Shown in pieces: positions 27,359-37,081 of a DNA stretch of 64,000 bases. The stretch spans positions 260,981 through 324,980 of the forward strand of contig NZ_KQ434757.1 of the NCBI RefSeq assembly GCF_001270745.1. Direction: 5' to 3'. A program made the translations under genes and the position numbers. Source of the stretch: Jiangella muralis. Its GTDB lineage: Bacteria > Actinomycetota > Actinomycetes > Jiangellales > Jiangellaceae. The notes beneath the pieces were generated by a model that was not told where the DNA came from, did no database searches, and saw only the letters and a program-made list of their open reading frames with translations. The stretch's first letter is position 1, and each line of letters begins with the position of its first letter.

Positions 27359-28546
27359 ATGGCCGTTCAGGAGGACGCCCGGCCGGTCGCCGTCCGCAGC
27401 CGCCTGCTCGGCGTCGACGCCGCCCGCGGCATCGCCCTCCTGGGCATGATGTCAGTGCACATCCTCCCGGGCGTCGGCGAGGACGGCGGCCTGACCGCGT
27501 CGCGGCTGATCGCGAGCGGACGGTCGTCGGCACTGTTCGCGGTGCTGGCCGGTGTCGGGCTGGCGCTGGCCACCGGCGGGCGCACGCCGCCGCGGGGCCG
27601 GCCGCTGGCCGCCGCGAGCGCCGGCGTGGCGCTGCGCGCCCTCGTCATCTTCCTTGTCGGCCTCTGCCTCGGCGCCTTCCCGTCCGGCGTCGCCGTCATC
27701 CTCGCCTACTACGGGGTGCTGTTCCTGCTGGCCATCCCGTTCCTCGGGCTCGGGCCGCGGGTCCTGCTGCCGCTCGGCCTGCTGTGGGCCGTCGGCGCGC
27801 CGCTGCTGAACCACCTGTGGCGCATCGACCGGCCGCCGGCGTCGTACGACACCCCCACGTTCGAGTCGCTCCAGCAGCCCGGCGACCTGCTGCGCGAACT
27901 GCTGGTCAGCGGCTACTACCCGGTGTTCCCGTGGCTGGCGTACGTGCTGGTCGGGCTGGGCATCGGCCGGCTGGCGCTGTCGTCGACGCGGGTCGCGACG
28001 GCGCTGCTGGCCGGTGGCGCCGCGCTCGCGGTGGCCGCATGGGTGACGTCGACCGTCCTGCTCGACAACGGCGGGCTGGAGCACCTGGTGGCCGCTGGGC
28101 TGGGCGGGCACCCGGCCAGCCCGTTCGACTTCGCCGGCGTGGTCAACCACACGTCCTTCTACGGCACCACACCCGCGACCAGCTGGTGGTGGCTGATCGT
28201 CGCGGCCCCGCACACCGCGACGCCGTTCGACCTGCTGCACACGATCGGCACCAGCGCGGCCGTGCTCGGGCTGATGCTGCTGCTCGCGCCGCGGGCCCGG
28301 CTCCTGGTGTGGCCGCTGGCGGCGATCGGCGGCATGACGTTCACGCTCTACACCCTGCACGTGGTGCTGCTGTCCGGGCCGATCCAGGGCCACGACCTGT
28401 CCACCTACCTGACGCACGTCGCGATCATGTTCGCCATCGCGATGCCCTGGCGCGCGTTCATCGGACGCGGCCCGCTGGAGGCGGTCGCGGCGGGGCTGGG
28501 CCGGGCCGGGCGGGAGGCCGTGCTGTCACCGTCGCCGCGGCGATAG
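27359..28546 (+). CDS. Membrane acyltransferase-like protein (DUF1624/DUF418 type)
   Basis: A 395-residue protein with about ten membrane helices. The N-terminal GVDAARGIALLGMMSVHILP is the signature of the heparan-alpha-glucosaminide N-acetyltransferase/DUF1624 and DUF418 families. The C-terminal GGMTFTLYTLHVVLL segment resembles DUF418. Likely role: transfer of an acyl group across the membrane onto an envelope substrate. Its stop codon is the outermost part of a 165-bp palindrome. Confidence 0.78.
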   Translation: MAVQEDARPVAVRSRLLGVDAARGIALLGMMSVHILPGVGEDGGLTASRLIASGRSSALFAVLAGVGLALATGGRTPPRGRPLAAASAGVALRALVIFLVGLCLGAFPSGVAVILAYYGVLFLLAIPFLGLGPRVLLPLGLLWAVGAPLLNHLWRIDRPPASYDTPTFESLQQPGDLLRELLVSGYYPVFPWLAYVLVGLGIGRLALSSTRVATALLAGGAALAVAAWVTSTVLLDNGGLEHLVAAGLGGHPASPFDFAGVVNHTSFYGTTPATSWWWLIVAAPHTATPFDLLHTIGTSAAVLGLMLLLAPRARLLVWPLAAIGGMTFTLYTLHVVLLSGPIQGHDLSTYLTHVAIMFAIAMPWRAFIGRGPLEAVAAGLGRAGREAVLSPSPRR

Positions 28547-28708
28547 GGGGTGGCTGACGGATATTGGTGGATGCGGGCGGCGTCCAGTCGTCGGTCCAGC
28601 AAGGCGGAGGAGGAGGTCGATGCGGAGCCATCGACTGACGACGACAACGCCGCTGGTCGGCGTCTGGGCGTCGACCCGCGCCGCCGAAGATCCGTCAGCC
28701 ACCCCCTA
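28544..28708. repeat. 165-bp imperfect palindrome with 19-bp perfect ends
   Basis: Perfect 19-bp terminal arms at 28544-28562 and 28690-28708 (TAGGGGGTGGCTGACGGAT and its complement). The inside continues as an imperfect stem and ends in an apical 7-bp stem (28616-28622 with 28629-28635). Both convergent neighbours end inside the arms. It could be a MITE remnant or a very long bidirectional terminator. Confidence 0.8.
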
Positions 28709-29984
28709 GCTCCGTCAGGTCGACGGCGGCGGCCATCGCCGCGTACCCGGCGTCGCCCGGGTGCAGGTGGTCGCCGGAGTCGTAGTCGGCGCGCAGGCGC
28801 AGCGGCTCGTCCGGGTCGCGCAGGACGGCGTCGAAGTCGAGGACCGCGTCGAACGCGCCGGACTCGCGGATCCACTCGTTCACCGCCGCCCGCACGGCCT
28901 CGCGTTCCGGCGTCCACGTGCCCCAGCCCTGGAACGGCCCGATCGTCGCGCCGACCGCCCGCATGCCCTGGTCGTGGGCGCGCTGGATGATCTGCTCGTA
29001 CGCCGCGATCAGCTGCTCCGGGTCGTACTGCGAGTTCGGCTGCTGGATGTCGTTGACGCCCTCGAACACCACCACGGTGCCGGCGCCGGTCTGCGTCAGC
29101 ACGTCGCGGTCGAACCGGGCCAGCGCGTTGTCGCCCTGCCCGGGGCTGTTGGCGTGCAGCAGCAGGCGGTTGCCGCCGATGCCGGCGTTCAGGATGCCGA
29201 ACCGGAGCGGCCGCGGCTGCTGGAGCATGCGGTCGGCCAGGTAGTCGGGCCACCGGCGGTTCGCGTCGCGGGTCGAGCCGCTGCCGTCGGTGATGGAGTC
29301 GCCCAGGAACACGACGGCGCCCGGCGTCGCGCCGCGCACGTCCAGCCCGTCCAGGAACCAGAACGACGTCGTCGCCTGCGGGAACGACGATCCCGACGGC
29401 GCCGTGGTGTGGTCGCCGGTCGCGATCCAGCCGGTCGAGTGCGCCGCCGAGTGATACGTCGCGGGACCGGTCGGGCCGGGCACGTACAGGCTCACCAGCA
29501 CGTCGCTGTCGTCGGCGATCCGCAGCGCGACGGGGTCCGAGACCAGCTCGGCGCCGGCCGGGATCGTCACGTCGGCGTCGCCGGAGAACGTCACCGCGCT
29601 CACCGTCGCCGGGTCGACGTCGCCCGGGCCCTCGCCCGGCAGCGCGAGCGTCGCCGCGCCCACGACCAGCGGTTGGGTGCCGTACACGTTGGTGAGCCGG
29701 AGCCGGACCTGCGAGCCGCCGACGGAGACGTGCATCCGCTGGCGCAGCGTGGTGTCGGTGAACCCGGCCAGCGCCTGGCCGTTCTGCGGACGGGCGACGG
29801 CGGTGGCCCAGGTGCCGACCCAGTCTCCGGTGGAGGCGGCCGCCGGGGCGGCCTGGACCGGCGGGGCATCGGTGGAAGGGACGGCGGTGGTGGCGCCGGC
29901 GATGAGCACGGCGCCCGCGGCTGCTGCGGCCAGTGGTCCGGCCCAGCGTCGAAGGGAGGTCGGCAGCGAACGGGGCAGCGGCAT
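28695..29984 (-). CDS. Secreted SGNH/GDSL esterase
   Basis: A 429-residue exported esterase. A signal peptide (about residues 1-45, ending near PVQAAPAAAS) is followed by an N-terminal jelly-roll-like domain starting DWVGTWATA and the SGNH catalytic part. Block I is VFLGDSITDGSGS (nucleophile Ser), Gly in ILNAGIGGNRLL, Asn in FEGVNDI, and the Asp-His pair in DYDSGDHLHPGDAGYAAM. Substrates are likely acyl or acetyl groups on polysaccharides. Start ATG 29984 with GAGGAGA upstream. Confidence 0.92.
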   Translation of the reverse strand: MPLPRSLPTSLRRWAGPLAAAAAGAVLIAGATTAVPSTDAPPVQAAPAAASTGDWVGTWATAVARPQNGQALAGFTDTTLRQRMHVSVGGSQVRLRLTNVYGTQPLVVGAATLALPGEGPGDVDPATVSAVTFSGDADVTIPAGAELVSDPVALRIADDSDVLVSLYVPGPTGPATYHSAAHSTGWIATGDHTTAPSGSSFPQATTSFWFLDGLDVRGATPGAVVFLGDSITDGSGSTRDANRRWPDYLADRMLQQPRPLRFGILNAGIGGNRLLLHANSPGQGDNALARFDRDVLTQTGAGTVVVFEGVNDIQQPNSQYDPEQLIAAYEQIIQRAHDQGMRAVGATIGPFQGWGTWTPEREAVRAAVNEWIRESGAFDAVLDFDAVLRDPDEPLRLRADYDSGDHLHPGDAGYAAMAAAVDLTELGGG

Positions 29985-30350
29985 CGGCGTCTCCTCGTCG
30001 TGTCGGCCGCGCCCGGCAGGGGGTGACCGGGCGCGACACTCGTGACGGTATGTCGCCATCCGCGCCGGCCACCAGCGCGCTGCGGCGAACGGCCGTTTCG
30101 GTGCGGCAAGCGGTTTCCGACCCGGCCGGCGACGCGGGCCGGCAGCCGGCCGAGCCAACGGTAAATGCGCGGCAAACAGCCCAATTTACCGGTTCGTTAT
30201 TGCAGCGTCAATAGAATCTTGGACCGCAACATGAGCATTGACCCTCGGGATTCCTGTCGCTAGGTTACGTGCACTCCCACATCAGTTTGTCCGGCGATTC
30301 GCAGGGCACAGGATGCGTCGCCGGGCACTATTCCACCGGAGGTCCCGACG
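29985..30350. other. Promoter region between divergent secreted enzymes
   Basis: About 365 bases lie between the divergently transcribed esterase and M14 peptidase genes. No ORF is supported. The AT-richer half from about 30160 holds the sigma-70-like promoter at 30238-30266. Confidence 0.6.
30238..30266 (+). promoter_or_regulatory. Sigma-70-like promoter
   Basis: TTGACC (30238-30243), a 17-base spacer and TAGGTT (30261-30266), about 80 bases before the M14 peptidase start. This matches the vegetative promoter form of actinomycetes. Confidence 0.6.
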
Positions 30351-32981
30351 ATGTCAATGAAGCGCGCTCTGACGGGTGTGGCCGCAGCCGCCCTCGCAGC
30401 AACAGTGCTGGTCGTCGTGCCAGGCGAGCGAGGAGCGAGCACCGCGGACGCCGCTGCTGATGACATTCCCACCCCCACGGAATTCTTCGGATTCGCCATG
30501 GGCACCAGCGGAAAGCTGGCGCCTTTCGAGCAGATCAAGGACTACTTCGAGCTGATTGCCGAGGAATCGGACAGCGTCGAGTACGAAGTCGCCGACACCA
30601 CCACGATGGGCAACGAATACCCGATCCTGCGGGTGAGCTCGGCAGCGAACCTGGCCCGGATCGACGAGATCCTGGCGGCGAACGAACGGCTGGCCGACCC
30701 GCGCGCGGACCTCACCGAGAGCGAGGCCCGCACGCTGGCCGAGCAGAGCGTCCCGGTCTACTACCTGGAAGCGACGCTGCACTCCACCGAGGTGGGCAAC
30801 CTGCCGGCGCTGGTCGACGTGATCCACCGGCTGTCGACCGAGCGGTCGGAGTTCGTCCAGGACATCCTCGACAACCTGGTGATCCTGGTGGTGCCGTCGG
30901 CCAACCCGGACGGCCAGCACCTGCTGGTCGACTATTTCAACGAGACCGCCGGGACCAGCTACGCGCGCACGTACCCGGACCTGTACCACAAGTACGTCGG
31001 GCACGATAACAACCGCGACTGGATCTTCTTCACGCAGGAGGAGTCGCGCATCCGCACCCGGCTGGAGCAGCAGTACCGGCCGGTGGTCCTGCACTTCATG
31101 CACCAGGCGGGCAGCAACAGCCCGCGCATGTGGGTGCCGCCGTTCGACGAGCCGCTCGGCCCGAACATCGACTCGATCCCGATCTCCGCGTCGAACGCGC
31201 TGGGCGCCGAGATCGCCAACGCCGCCGCCGAGGCCGGCCTGCCCGGCGTCAGCACCGACGATGCGTACGGCATCTTCTGGAACGCCGACGTGTTCGGCAC
31301 CGGCCCGCACCGCGGCGCGTCGCTGTTCCTGCACGAGATCGCCTCGGTGCGCGACCTCGCGCTGCCGTTCTCGAACCCCGACGGCACCCCGCCCGGCGCC
31401 CGCGACCGCACCATGCGCACGTTCGACCCGTACACCGAGAAGACGTGGACGCTGGAGCAGATCGTCGAGTACGCGAAGCTGTCGATGTACACCGCCCTGG
31501 ACAGCGTGGCCAAGGACGCCGACGACTGGCTGTTCAACAACCTGTACCAGGTCAACCGGAAGAATATGGAGCCCGACGGCGGCCCGGAGACGTACCTCGT
31601 GCCGGCCGGCCAGCGCGACCCGTTCGCCGTCAAGCAGCTGGTCGAGATCTTCGACATCGCCGGCGTCGAGGTCGACCGCGCGCTGTCGACGGTGCGGGTG
31701 GGCCGGCAGACGTACCCGGCCGGCACGCTGCTGGTGCAGAGCCGGCAGCCGATGGGCAGCTGGGTCGACCAGGTGCTGGAGGTGGACCAGTACCCGGACC
31801 AGGCGCGCAAGTGCGCCAACTGCCCGCTGATCATGCCGTACAGCGAGACCACCGACCATCTCGGCATGCTGCTCGGCCTGACGGTGCAGCCGGTGGACGG
31901 CGCGCGAGTGGCCCGCACCGAGCGGATCACCGCCGCCGACATCACGGCGCCGGCGGTGCCGAACGCGCCGGCCAACGGCGCCTACCTGGTGCGGCCCACG
32001 ACGTACGGGCTGACGCACGCGATCGCCCGGCTGCAGGAGGACGACGTCCCGGTGTTCCGGGCGGCGGCGGGCTTCACGGCCGGCGCCACGACGTACGAGC
32101 CCGGCACGCTGATCGTCCCCGCGACGGCGGCCGCGCGCGCCACGCTGACCGAGGTGTCGCAGCTCACCGCGCTGCCGGTGACGACGGCTCCCCAGGTGCC
32201 CAGGGTCGACGCGCTGCAGCTGAAGCCGGACACGAAGATCGGGCTGATCCGCGGCGCGAACAACATGCCCGGTGGCTGGCTGATGTGGCTGGCCGACACG
32301 TACGGGCTGAACTACGAGGTGGTCGAGGCCGACGACTACGCCGACCTGGCGCAGTTCGACACCATCCTCGTCGCGCCGGGCGTCACCAAGGCCCGCATCG
32401 TCACCGGGGTCAACCCGGCGCTGGTCCCGGAGGAGTTCCACTGGGCCCGCGGCGTCGGCGAGGCCGGCTGGCAGGCACTGGCGACGTGGGTGCGCGACGG
32501 CGGCAACCTGGTCGCCGTCGGGTCGGCGGCGGAGACGGCGCGCGACCTGCTGGCGCTGCCGATCACCAACGCGACGCCCACCGACCGGGCCGCGTTCAGC
32601 GCTCCGGGCACGCTGCTCAACGCACAGTTCGACCCGGCCGCCCCGGCCACCTGGGGCATGCCGGCGAACTGGCCGGTCTGGTACAACAACAGCCCGGCGT
32701 ACCGGGTGGCGGCCGGCGCCGGCGCGACCGTCGGCTCCACGTACCCGGCCTCCGGCGAGCTGCTGGCCAGCGGGTACGCCCACGGCCAGGCGGCACTGGC
32801 CGGGCTGGCGAACGTCGTCACGGTGCCGGTCGGCGCCGGTGAGGCGACCGTGGCGAGCGCGGACATCACCTTCCGCAGCTGGCCGCGGGCGACCTGGACG
32901 ATCGTGTCCAACGCGCTCTACAACGGCCCCGGCAGCACGGTGCCGGCGGCCGAGCTGGCGGCCCGGGTGACCGGCCGCTAG
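30351..32981 (+). CDS. Secreted M14-family zinc carboxypeptidase
   Basis: An 876-residue exported metallopeptidase. The signal peptide spans about residues 1-35. The catalytic domain (about 45-390) has zinc ligands His144 and Glu147 (LHSTEVGN) and a third His at 248 or 251 (LHFMHQ), with GHDNNRDW and NPDGQHLL typical of the family. The later half, including a glutamine amidotransferase-like beta region (IGLIRGANNMPGGWLMWLADTYGLNYEVVEADDY), may be a carbohydrate- or peptide-binding part. GGAGG lies 12 bases before the ATG. Confidence 0.88.
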   Translation: MSMKRALTGVAAAALAATVLVVVPGERGASTADAAADDIPTPTEFFGFAMGTSGKLAPFEQIKDYFELIAEESDSVEYEVADTTTMGNEYPILRVSSAANLARIDEILAANERLADPRADLTESEARTLAEQSVPVYYLEATLHSTEVGNLPALVDVIHRLSTERSEFVQDILDNLVILVVPSANPDGQHLLVDYFNETAGTSYARTYPDLYHKYVGHDNNRDWIFFTQEESRIRTRLEQQYRPVVLHFMHQAGSNSPRMWVPPFDEPLGPNIDSIPISASNALGAEIANAAAEAGLPGVSTDDAYGIFWNADVFGTGPHRGASLFLHEIASVRDLALPFSNPDGTPPGARDRTMRTFDPYTEKTWTLEQIVEYAKLSMYTALDSVAKDADDWLFNNLYQVNRKNMEPDGGPETYLVPAGQRDPFAVKQLVEIFDIAGVEVDRALSTVRVGRQTYPAGTLLVQSRQPMGSWVDQVLEVDQYPDQARKCANCPLIMPYSETTDHLGMLLGLTVQPVDGARVARTERITAADITAPAVPNAPANGAYLVRPTTYGLTHAIARLQEDDVPVFRAAAGFTAGATTYEPGTLIVPATAAARATLTEVSQLTALPVTTAPQVPRVDALQLKPDTKIGLIRGANNMPGGWLMWLADTYGLNYEVVEADDYADLAQFDTILVAPGVTKARIVTGVNPALVPEEFHWARGVGEAGWQALATWVRDGGNLVAVGSAAETARDLLALPITNATPTDRAAFSAPGTLLNAQFDPAAPATWGMPANWPVWYNNSPAYRVAAGAGATVGSTYPASGELLASGYAHGQAALAGLANVVTVPVGAGEATVASADITFRSWPRATWTIVSNALYNGPGSTVPAAELAARVTGR

Positions 32982-32990
32982 GTTCTCGTC

Positions 32991-33028
32991 CCGCCCCCGC
33001 GGTCCGGTGTTCCGGACCACGGGGGCGG
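32991..33028. terminator. Strong hairpin after M14 gene
   Basis: A 17-bp stem with one mismatch and a TGTT loop, located between convergent genes. It can serve both the peptidase and the ferritin gene. Confidence 0.8.
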
Positions 33029-33037
33029 TTCACATGG

Positions 33038-33544
33038 CTACTCGTCGGCGCCGGGGGCGCGGGCGCCGAGCTCGGCGTCGAGACGCAGCAGGCCGGAGCC
33101 GTCGTCGCCGATGAGGTGCAGCCGGCCGAGGATCTCGGAGACGGTCGACTCTTCCTCGATCTGCTCCTCGACGAACCAGCTGAGCAGCGGCAGGCTGTCG
33201 ATGTCGCCCTCGGCGACGGCCAGGCGGTACAGCGACCGGATGGACTCGGACACCCGCTGCTCGTGCGCCAGTGACGCCTCGAACGCCGTCACCACCGCCG
33301 CGCCGGGGTCCTTCGGCGCCGCGATCTCGCCGATCTGCGGACGGTTGCCGCGGTCGGTGACGTGCTGGATGAACTTGGCCGCGTGCACGCGCTCTTCGTC
33401 GGACTGGATGCGCATCCACGATGCCATGCCCGGCAGGTTGGCGTCCTCGAGCGCGATGGCCAGCTGCAGGTACGCGATGGACGACTCGAGCTCCAGCGTG
33501 ATCTGCTCGGAGAAGGCCTTGGCAAGCGTGTCGTTGAGCTTCAT
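33038..33544 (-). CDS. Ferritin (non-haem)
   Basis: A 168-residue ferritin that stores iron in a 24-subunit shell. The ferroxidase ligands are visible: Glu in TLELESSIAY, ExxH in DEERVHAAKF, and a later Glu pair in EEQIEEESTV. The second-shell Tyr/Trp (IAYLQ, ASWMRIQ) also fits FtnA/BfrB-type ferritin. Only the region from MKLNDTLAKAF is protein-like, so the ATG at 33544 is the start. Confidence 0.93.
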   Translation of the reverse strand: MKLNDTLAKAFSEQITLELESSIAYLQLAIALEDANLPGMASWMRIQSDEERVHAAKFIQHVTDRGNRPQIGEIAAPKDPGAAVVTAFEASLAHEQRVSESIRSLYRLAVAEGDIDSLPLLSWFVEEQIEEESTVSEILGRLHLIGDDGSGLLRLDAELGARAPGADE

Positions 33545-33591
33545 GTGCACGACGTTAACGCAGCTCAGAGCACTTTTCCACGAAGTCCTGC

Positions 33592-34821
33592 CTACCCTTG
33601 CGAAGGTTCGCCGAACCTGTCCGCGAGCGAGACGGCCACCGGGACGGCCACGACCAGCGCCATGATCGCCGCCCCGGCCACCAGGGCCGAGAAGCCGCCG
33701 GACGCCACGACCAGCCCGGCGACCGGCGCACCGCCGCCCGCGGCCAGGCCCATCGCCACCTCGCCGACGCCCTCGGCTCGCGGCCGGTCCGCCGGCGACG
33801 CGCCCGCCGTCAGCAACGCGCTGCCGGCCAGCACGCCGGCGTTCCAGCCGAGGCCGAGCAGGGCCAGCGAGACCACCAGCGCGACCCCGTCGTCCGCGCC
33901 GGCGGCACCCACCACGCCGGACGCGACCAGCAGCACGGCGGCGGCCACCGTCACGGCCGCCGGGCCGACGCGGTCCAGCAACGAACCCGAGACGATCGAC
34001 GGGACGAACATGCACAGCGCGTGCACGCTGACGATGCCGCCGATGACCGCGGGCCCGTGGCCGTGCGCGACGAGGTGCACCGGCGCCACCGCCATGACCC
34101 CGACCATCACCAGGTTCGTGCCGGCCAGCAGCGCGACCGCGCGCCACGCCACCCTCGTCCCCGTTGATCTTGGAGAAACGGGCCCATCGCCGGACGATTT
34201 GTCCGATAGATGGCCCACTTTCTCCAAGATCGACTTCTGGGTGGAGAGGAGGGCCGCGGCCGCGACGAAGGCGACGACGGCGATCAGGTACAGCCCGGTG
34301 AGCGGCGGCAGCCCGACGGCCGACGCGACCCACCCGCTGGACGCCAGCAGGTTCGGCCCGGCGACCGCGCCGGCCGCGACCGCGAACAGCACCAGGCCCA
34401 GCGCCCGGCCCCGCGCGGCCGGCTCGGCGGCGTCGGCCGCGGCGTAGCGGGCCAGGAAGACCGACGCGTTGCCGACGCCGAAGACCGCGCTGCCGGCCAG
34501 CAGCAGTCCGAGGCTGCCACCGACGGCCGCCGCCACGACGATCAGCGCACCGATCGCGCCCGCGACGTAGCCCAGGGCGAGCCCGGCGGGCCGGCCGACG
34601 CGGGCGCTGCCCCGCGAGATCAGGACGGCGCCGGCGGCGGAGCCGGCCACGTGCACCCCGACCGGCAGTCCAGCCGTCGCGGGGTCGCCGGTCAGCTCGA
34701 CGGCCAGCAGCGGTCCGGCGAGACCGCCGGCGGCCAGGCCGACGCTGCCGACGGCGGTCGCGGTGGCCAGCAGCGCCAGCCGGGTGCGGATGACGGGCAT
34801 CGTGCTGAGGGAGATCGTCAT
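33592..34821 (-). CDS. MFS transporter with repeat-derived central loop
   Basis: A 409-residue major facilitator permease with 12 predicted helices, probably an exporter. The central cytoplasmic loop between TM6 and TM7 contains the residues SILEKVGHLSDKSSGDGPVS, encoded wholly by a 72-base repeat (34163-34234) that recurs outside genes at 62691-62762. The insertion keeps the frame (24 codons) and adds no stop. The ATG at 34821 begins MTISLSTMPVIRTRLALL. Divergent to a LysR gene across 91 bases holding a LysR-type site. Confidence 0.85.
   Translation of the reverse strand: MTISLSTMPVIRTRLALLATATAVGSVGLAAGGLAGPLLAVELTGDPATAGLPVGVHVAGSAAGAVLISRGSARVGRPAGLALGYVAGAIGALIVVAAAVGGSLGLLLAGSAVFGVGNASVFLARYAAADAAEPAARGRALGLVLFAVAAGAVAGPNLLASSGWVASAVGLPPLTGLYLIAVVAFVAAAALLSTQKSILEKVGHLSDKSSGDGPVSPRSTGTRVAWRAVALLAGTNLVMVGVMAVAPVHLVAHGHGPAVIGGIVSVHALCMFVPSIVSGSLLDRVGPAAVTVAAAVLLVASGVVGAAGADDGVALVVSLALLGLGWNAGVLAGSALLTAGASPADRPRAEGVGEVAMGLAAGGGAPVAGLVVASGGFSALVAGAAIMALVVAVPVAVSLADRFGEPSQG
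34163..34234. repeat. 72-bp hairpin repeat, copy 1 (inside MFS gene)
   Basis: Ends GTTGATCTTGGAG and CTCCAAGATCGAC with a 46-base middle. The core GATTTGTCCGAT and nested GGGCC/GGCCC arms match copy 2 at 62691-62762 in length and layout. About three quarters of positions agree, and differing stem bases keep pairing. Confidence 0.85.
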
Positions 34822-34874
34822 GTCCCCACGATCGGCGCCGTCGCCCGTGAGCGTCCAACACCTGTTCGAGCGGC

Positions 34875-34897
34875 ATTGACCGCCCCAGGTTGTCAAT
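34875..34897. promoter_or_regulatory. LysR-type binding site
   Basis: ATTGAC-N11-GTCAAT is a perfect interrupted palindrome containing the T-N11-A core of LysR regulators, in the 91-base gap between the LysR and MFS genes. Confidence 0.75.
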
Positions 34898-34912
34898 CGG
34901 TACGGTAGGCGA

Positions 34913-35890
34913 GTGCCCGACGTCGACACCCGGCTGCTGCGGCATTTCGTCGCCGTGGCCCAGGAGCTGCACTTCGGCCGGGCCGCGGCCCGGCTGTTCG
35001 TCGCTCAGCAGGCGCTCAGCCGCGACATCGCCCGGCTCGAACGCGACCTCGGCGTCCGGCTGTTCGACCGCACCACCCGCAAGGTGACGCTGACGCCGCC
35101 GGGCGAGCGGCTGCTGGCCCGCGCCGCCGAGCTACTGGCCCAGCACGACGCGATGCTCGCGGAGCTGCGCGACACCACCCGGCCGCTGCTGGTCGACGTC
35201 ATGCACGACCGCTCGACGGCGCTGCGGGTGCTCGAGACGGCGCGGCCGCTGGCCGCGGGGACGGAGCTGGAGGCGCGCTTCCACGGCGGCTGCGACGCCG
35301 CCGTCCGCGGCCTGCTGGCGCACCGCGTCGACGTCGTGTTCGGCCGGCTCAGCGGGGTGCGGGTCGCGCTCCCCCCAGAACTCACTCGTCGATTGCTGCG
35401 ATTGGAACCACTGGGCCTGATGGTGCTCGACGACGACCCGCTCGCGCGCCACGACACCGTTCCGCTGGCCACCCTGCGCGGCCGCACCGTCGACACCAGC
35501 GGCGGCAACCCCGAGGCGCCGGAGTGGGTCGAACTCGGCGCCGAGCTGGTGCGCGCGCACGGCGGCACCGTCGCGCCGGACCACCATCCCGGCATGGCCG
35601 CCGTCGCCGCCGCCCCGCCGGAGGAGACCACGCACCACCTGCGCGCCACCGGCTGGCCGGTGCTCACCAAGACCGACGCGGCGCCGATTCCGGGCACCGT
35701 CGTGCGGCCGCTGACGGACCCGGTGCCGCTGTACCCGTGGACGATGGCGCACCGGGCCGCGCTCCGTCATCCCGGCCTCGACGCCCTGCACCGGGCCCTG
35801 GACCGGCTGATCCCGGCCGAGGGCTGGCTCGACCCGCCGGCCGGCGCCTGGCTACCCGCCGCCGACCGCGCGCTACTGCCCGGCGGCTAG
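34913..35890 (+). CDS. LysR-family transcriptional regulator
   Basis: A 325-residue regulator. The N-terminal helix-turn-helix is [60 protein letters not shown], followed by a periplasmic-binding-like effector domain. The GTG at 34913 begins MPDVDTRLL. Through the site at 34875-34897 it probably controls its own gene and the MFS exporter. Its 3' end overlaps the convergent hutI gene by 18 bases. Confidence 0.92.
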   Translation: MPDVDTRLLRHFVAVAQELHFGRAAARLFVAQQALSRDIARLERDLGVRLFDRTTRKVTLTPPGERLLARAAELLAQHDAMLAELRDTTRPLLVDVMHDRSTALRVLETARPLAAGTELEARFHGGCDAAVRGLLAHRVDVVFGRLSGVRVALPPELTRRLLRLEPLGLMVLDDDPLARHDTVPLATLRGRTVDTSGGNPEAPEWVELGAELVRAHGGTVAPDHHPGMAAVAAAPPEETTHHLRATGWPVLTKTDAAPIPGTVVRPLTDPVPLYPWTMAHRAALRHPGLDALHRALDRLIPAEGWLDPPAGAWLPAADRALLPGG

Positions 35891-37060
35891 CCCCGGCCGG
35901 CCGCCGACCCAGGTGTCGGCGATCAGCGGCACGCCCGGCCGGTAGGCGAGGTGGATGTACGAGGGCACGTCGAGCACCGCGAGGTCGGCGCGGGCGCCGG
36001 GCGACAGCCGTCCGACGTCGGTGCGGCGCAGGGCCGCCGCGCCGCCGGCCGTCGCCGACCAGAGCGCTTCGGCCGGGGTCATGCGCATCTCGCGGACCGC
36101 CAGCGCGATGCAGAACGGCATCGACGACGTGAAGCAGGAGCCGGGGTTGCAGTCGGTGGCCAGCGCGACGGTGGCGCCGGCGGCCAGCAGCCGGCGGGCG
36201 TCGGGGTACGGCGAGCGGGTGGAGAACTCCACCCCCGGCAGCAGCGTGGCGACGGTGTCCGAGCCGGCCAGCGCGGCGACGTCGGCGTCGTCGAGGAAGG
36301 TGCAGTGGTCGGCGCTGGCGGCGCCCAGCTCGCAGGCCAGCTGGACGCCCGGGCCGTGGCCGAGCTGGTTGGCGTGCATCCGCGCGCCCAGCCCGCGGCT
36401 GAGGCCGGCCGTCAGCACCGTGCGGGCGGCGTCGGCGTCGAACGCGCCGGTCTCGCAGAACACGTCGATCCAGCGGGCGTGCGGCGCGCAGGCGTCGAGC
36501 ATGGGGCCGGTGACGAGGTCGACGTAGGCCGCGGGGTCGGACGCGTACTCAGCGGGGACGACGTGCGCGCCGAGGTAGGTGGTCTCGTCGGTGTGCTCCG
36601 CCGCCAGCGCCAGGGCGCGGGCCTCGTCGGCCACCGTCAGGCCGTAGCCACTCTTGATCTCGACGGTGGTGCTGCCCTGCCGGCGCATCTCCAGCACCAG
36701 GCGGGCGAGGTTGAGGGCGAGCAGTTCGTCGGGAGCGGCCCGCGTGGCGGCGACGGTCGTGCGGATGCCGCCGGCGGCGTAGGGCTCGCCGGTCATGCGC
36801 GCGGCGAACTCGGCCGAGCGGTCGCCGGCGAACACGAGGTGGGCGTGGCTGTCGACGAAGCCGGGCACGACACAGCGGCCGTCGAGATCGATGCGGGCGT
36901 CGGCGCTGGGTGCGGCGGGGGCCGGGCCCACCCAGAGGACCTGACCACCGGAGTCGGCGATCAGGGCGGCGCCGGAGATCTCGCCGAGCGGCGAACCGTC
37001 ACCGTACGCGGGGTCGTTCGTGACCAGCAGCCCGATGCCGTCGAGGAGAGTCGTCGCCAC
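35873..37060 (-). CDS. hutI: Imidazolonepropionase
   Basis: A 395-residue amidohydrolase that opens imidazolone propionate to N-formimino-glutamate in histidine breakdown. Metal ligands occur in [13 protein letters not shown] and [11 protein letters not shown]. Other family marks are [29 protein letters not shown] and [14 protein letters not shown]. The GTG at 37060 lies 21 bases after bldD on the same strand. No other hut gene is in the window. Confidence 0.92.
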   Translation of the reverse strand: MATTLLDGIGLLVTNDPAYGDGSPLGEISGAALIADSGGQVLWVGPAPAAPSADARIDLDGRCVVPGFVDSHAHLVFAGDRSAEFAARMTGEPYAAGGIRTTVAATRAAPDELLALNLARLVLEMRRQGSTTVEIKSGYGLTVADEARALALAAEHTDETTYLGAHVVPAEYASDPAAYVDLVTGPMLDACAPHARWIDVFCETGAFDADAARTVLTAGLSRGLGARMHANQLGHGPGVQLACELGAASADHCTFLDDADVAALAGSDTVATLLPGVEFSTRSPYPDARRLLAAGATVALATDCNPGSCFTSSMPFCIALAVREMRMTPAEALWSATAGGAAALRRTDVGRLSPGARADLAVLDVPSYIHLAYRPGVPLIADTWVGGRPGLAAGQ

Positions 37061-37081
37061 GACGTGAGCCTAGCCTGCGGC

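Noticed and set aside
30354..33020. 888-codon open frame opposite the M14 peptidase gene
   Set aside because: Arg/Val/Gly-rich shadow without domain; the plus-strand peptidase has a signal peptide and zinc ligands.
33038..34972. Ferritin fused to a long N-terminal extension
   Set aside because: The extension is out-of-frame shadow of the MFS gene; MKLNDTLAKAF at 33544 is the normal ferritin start.
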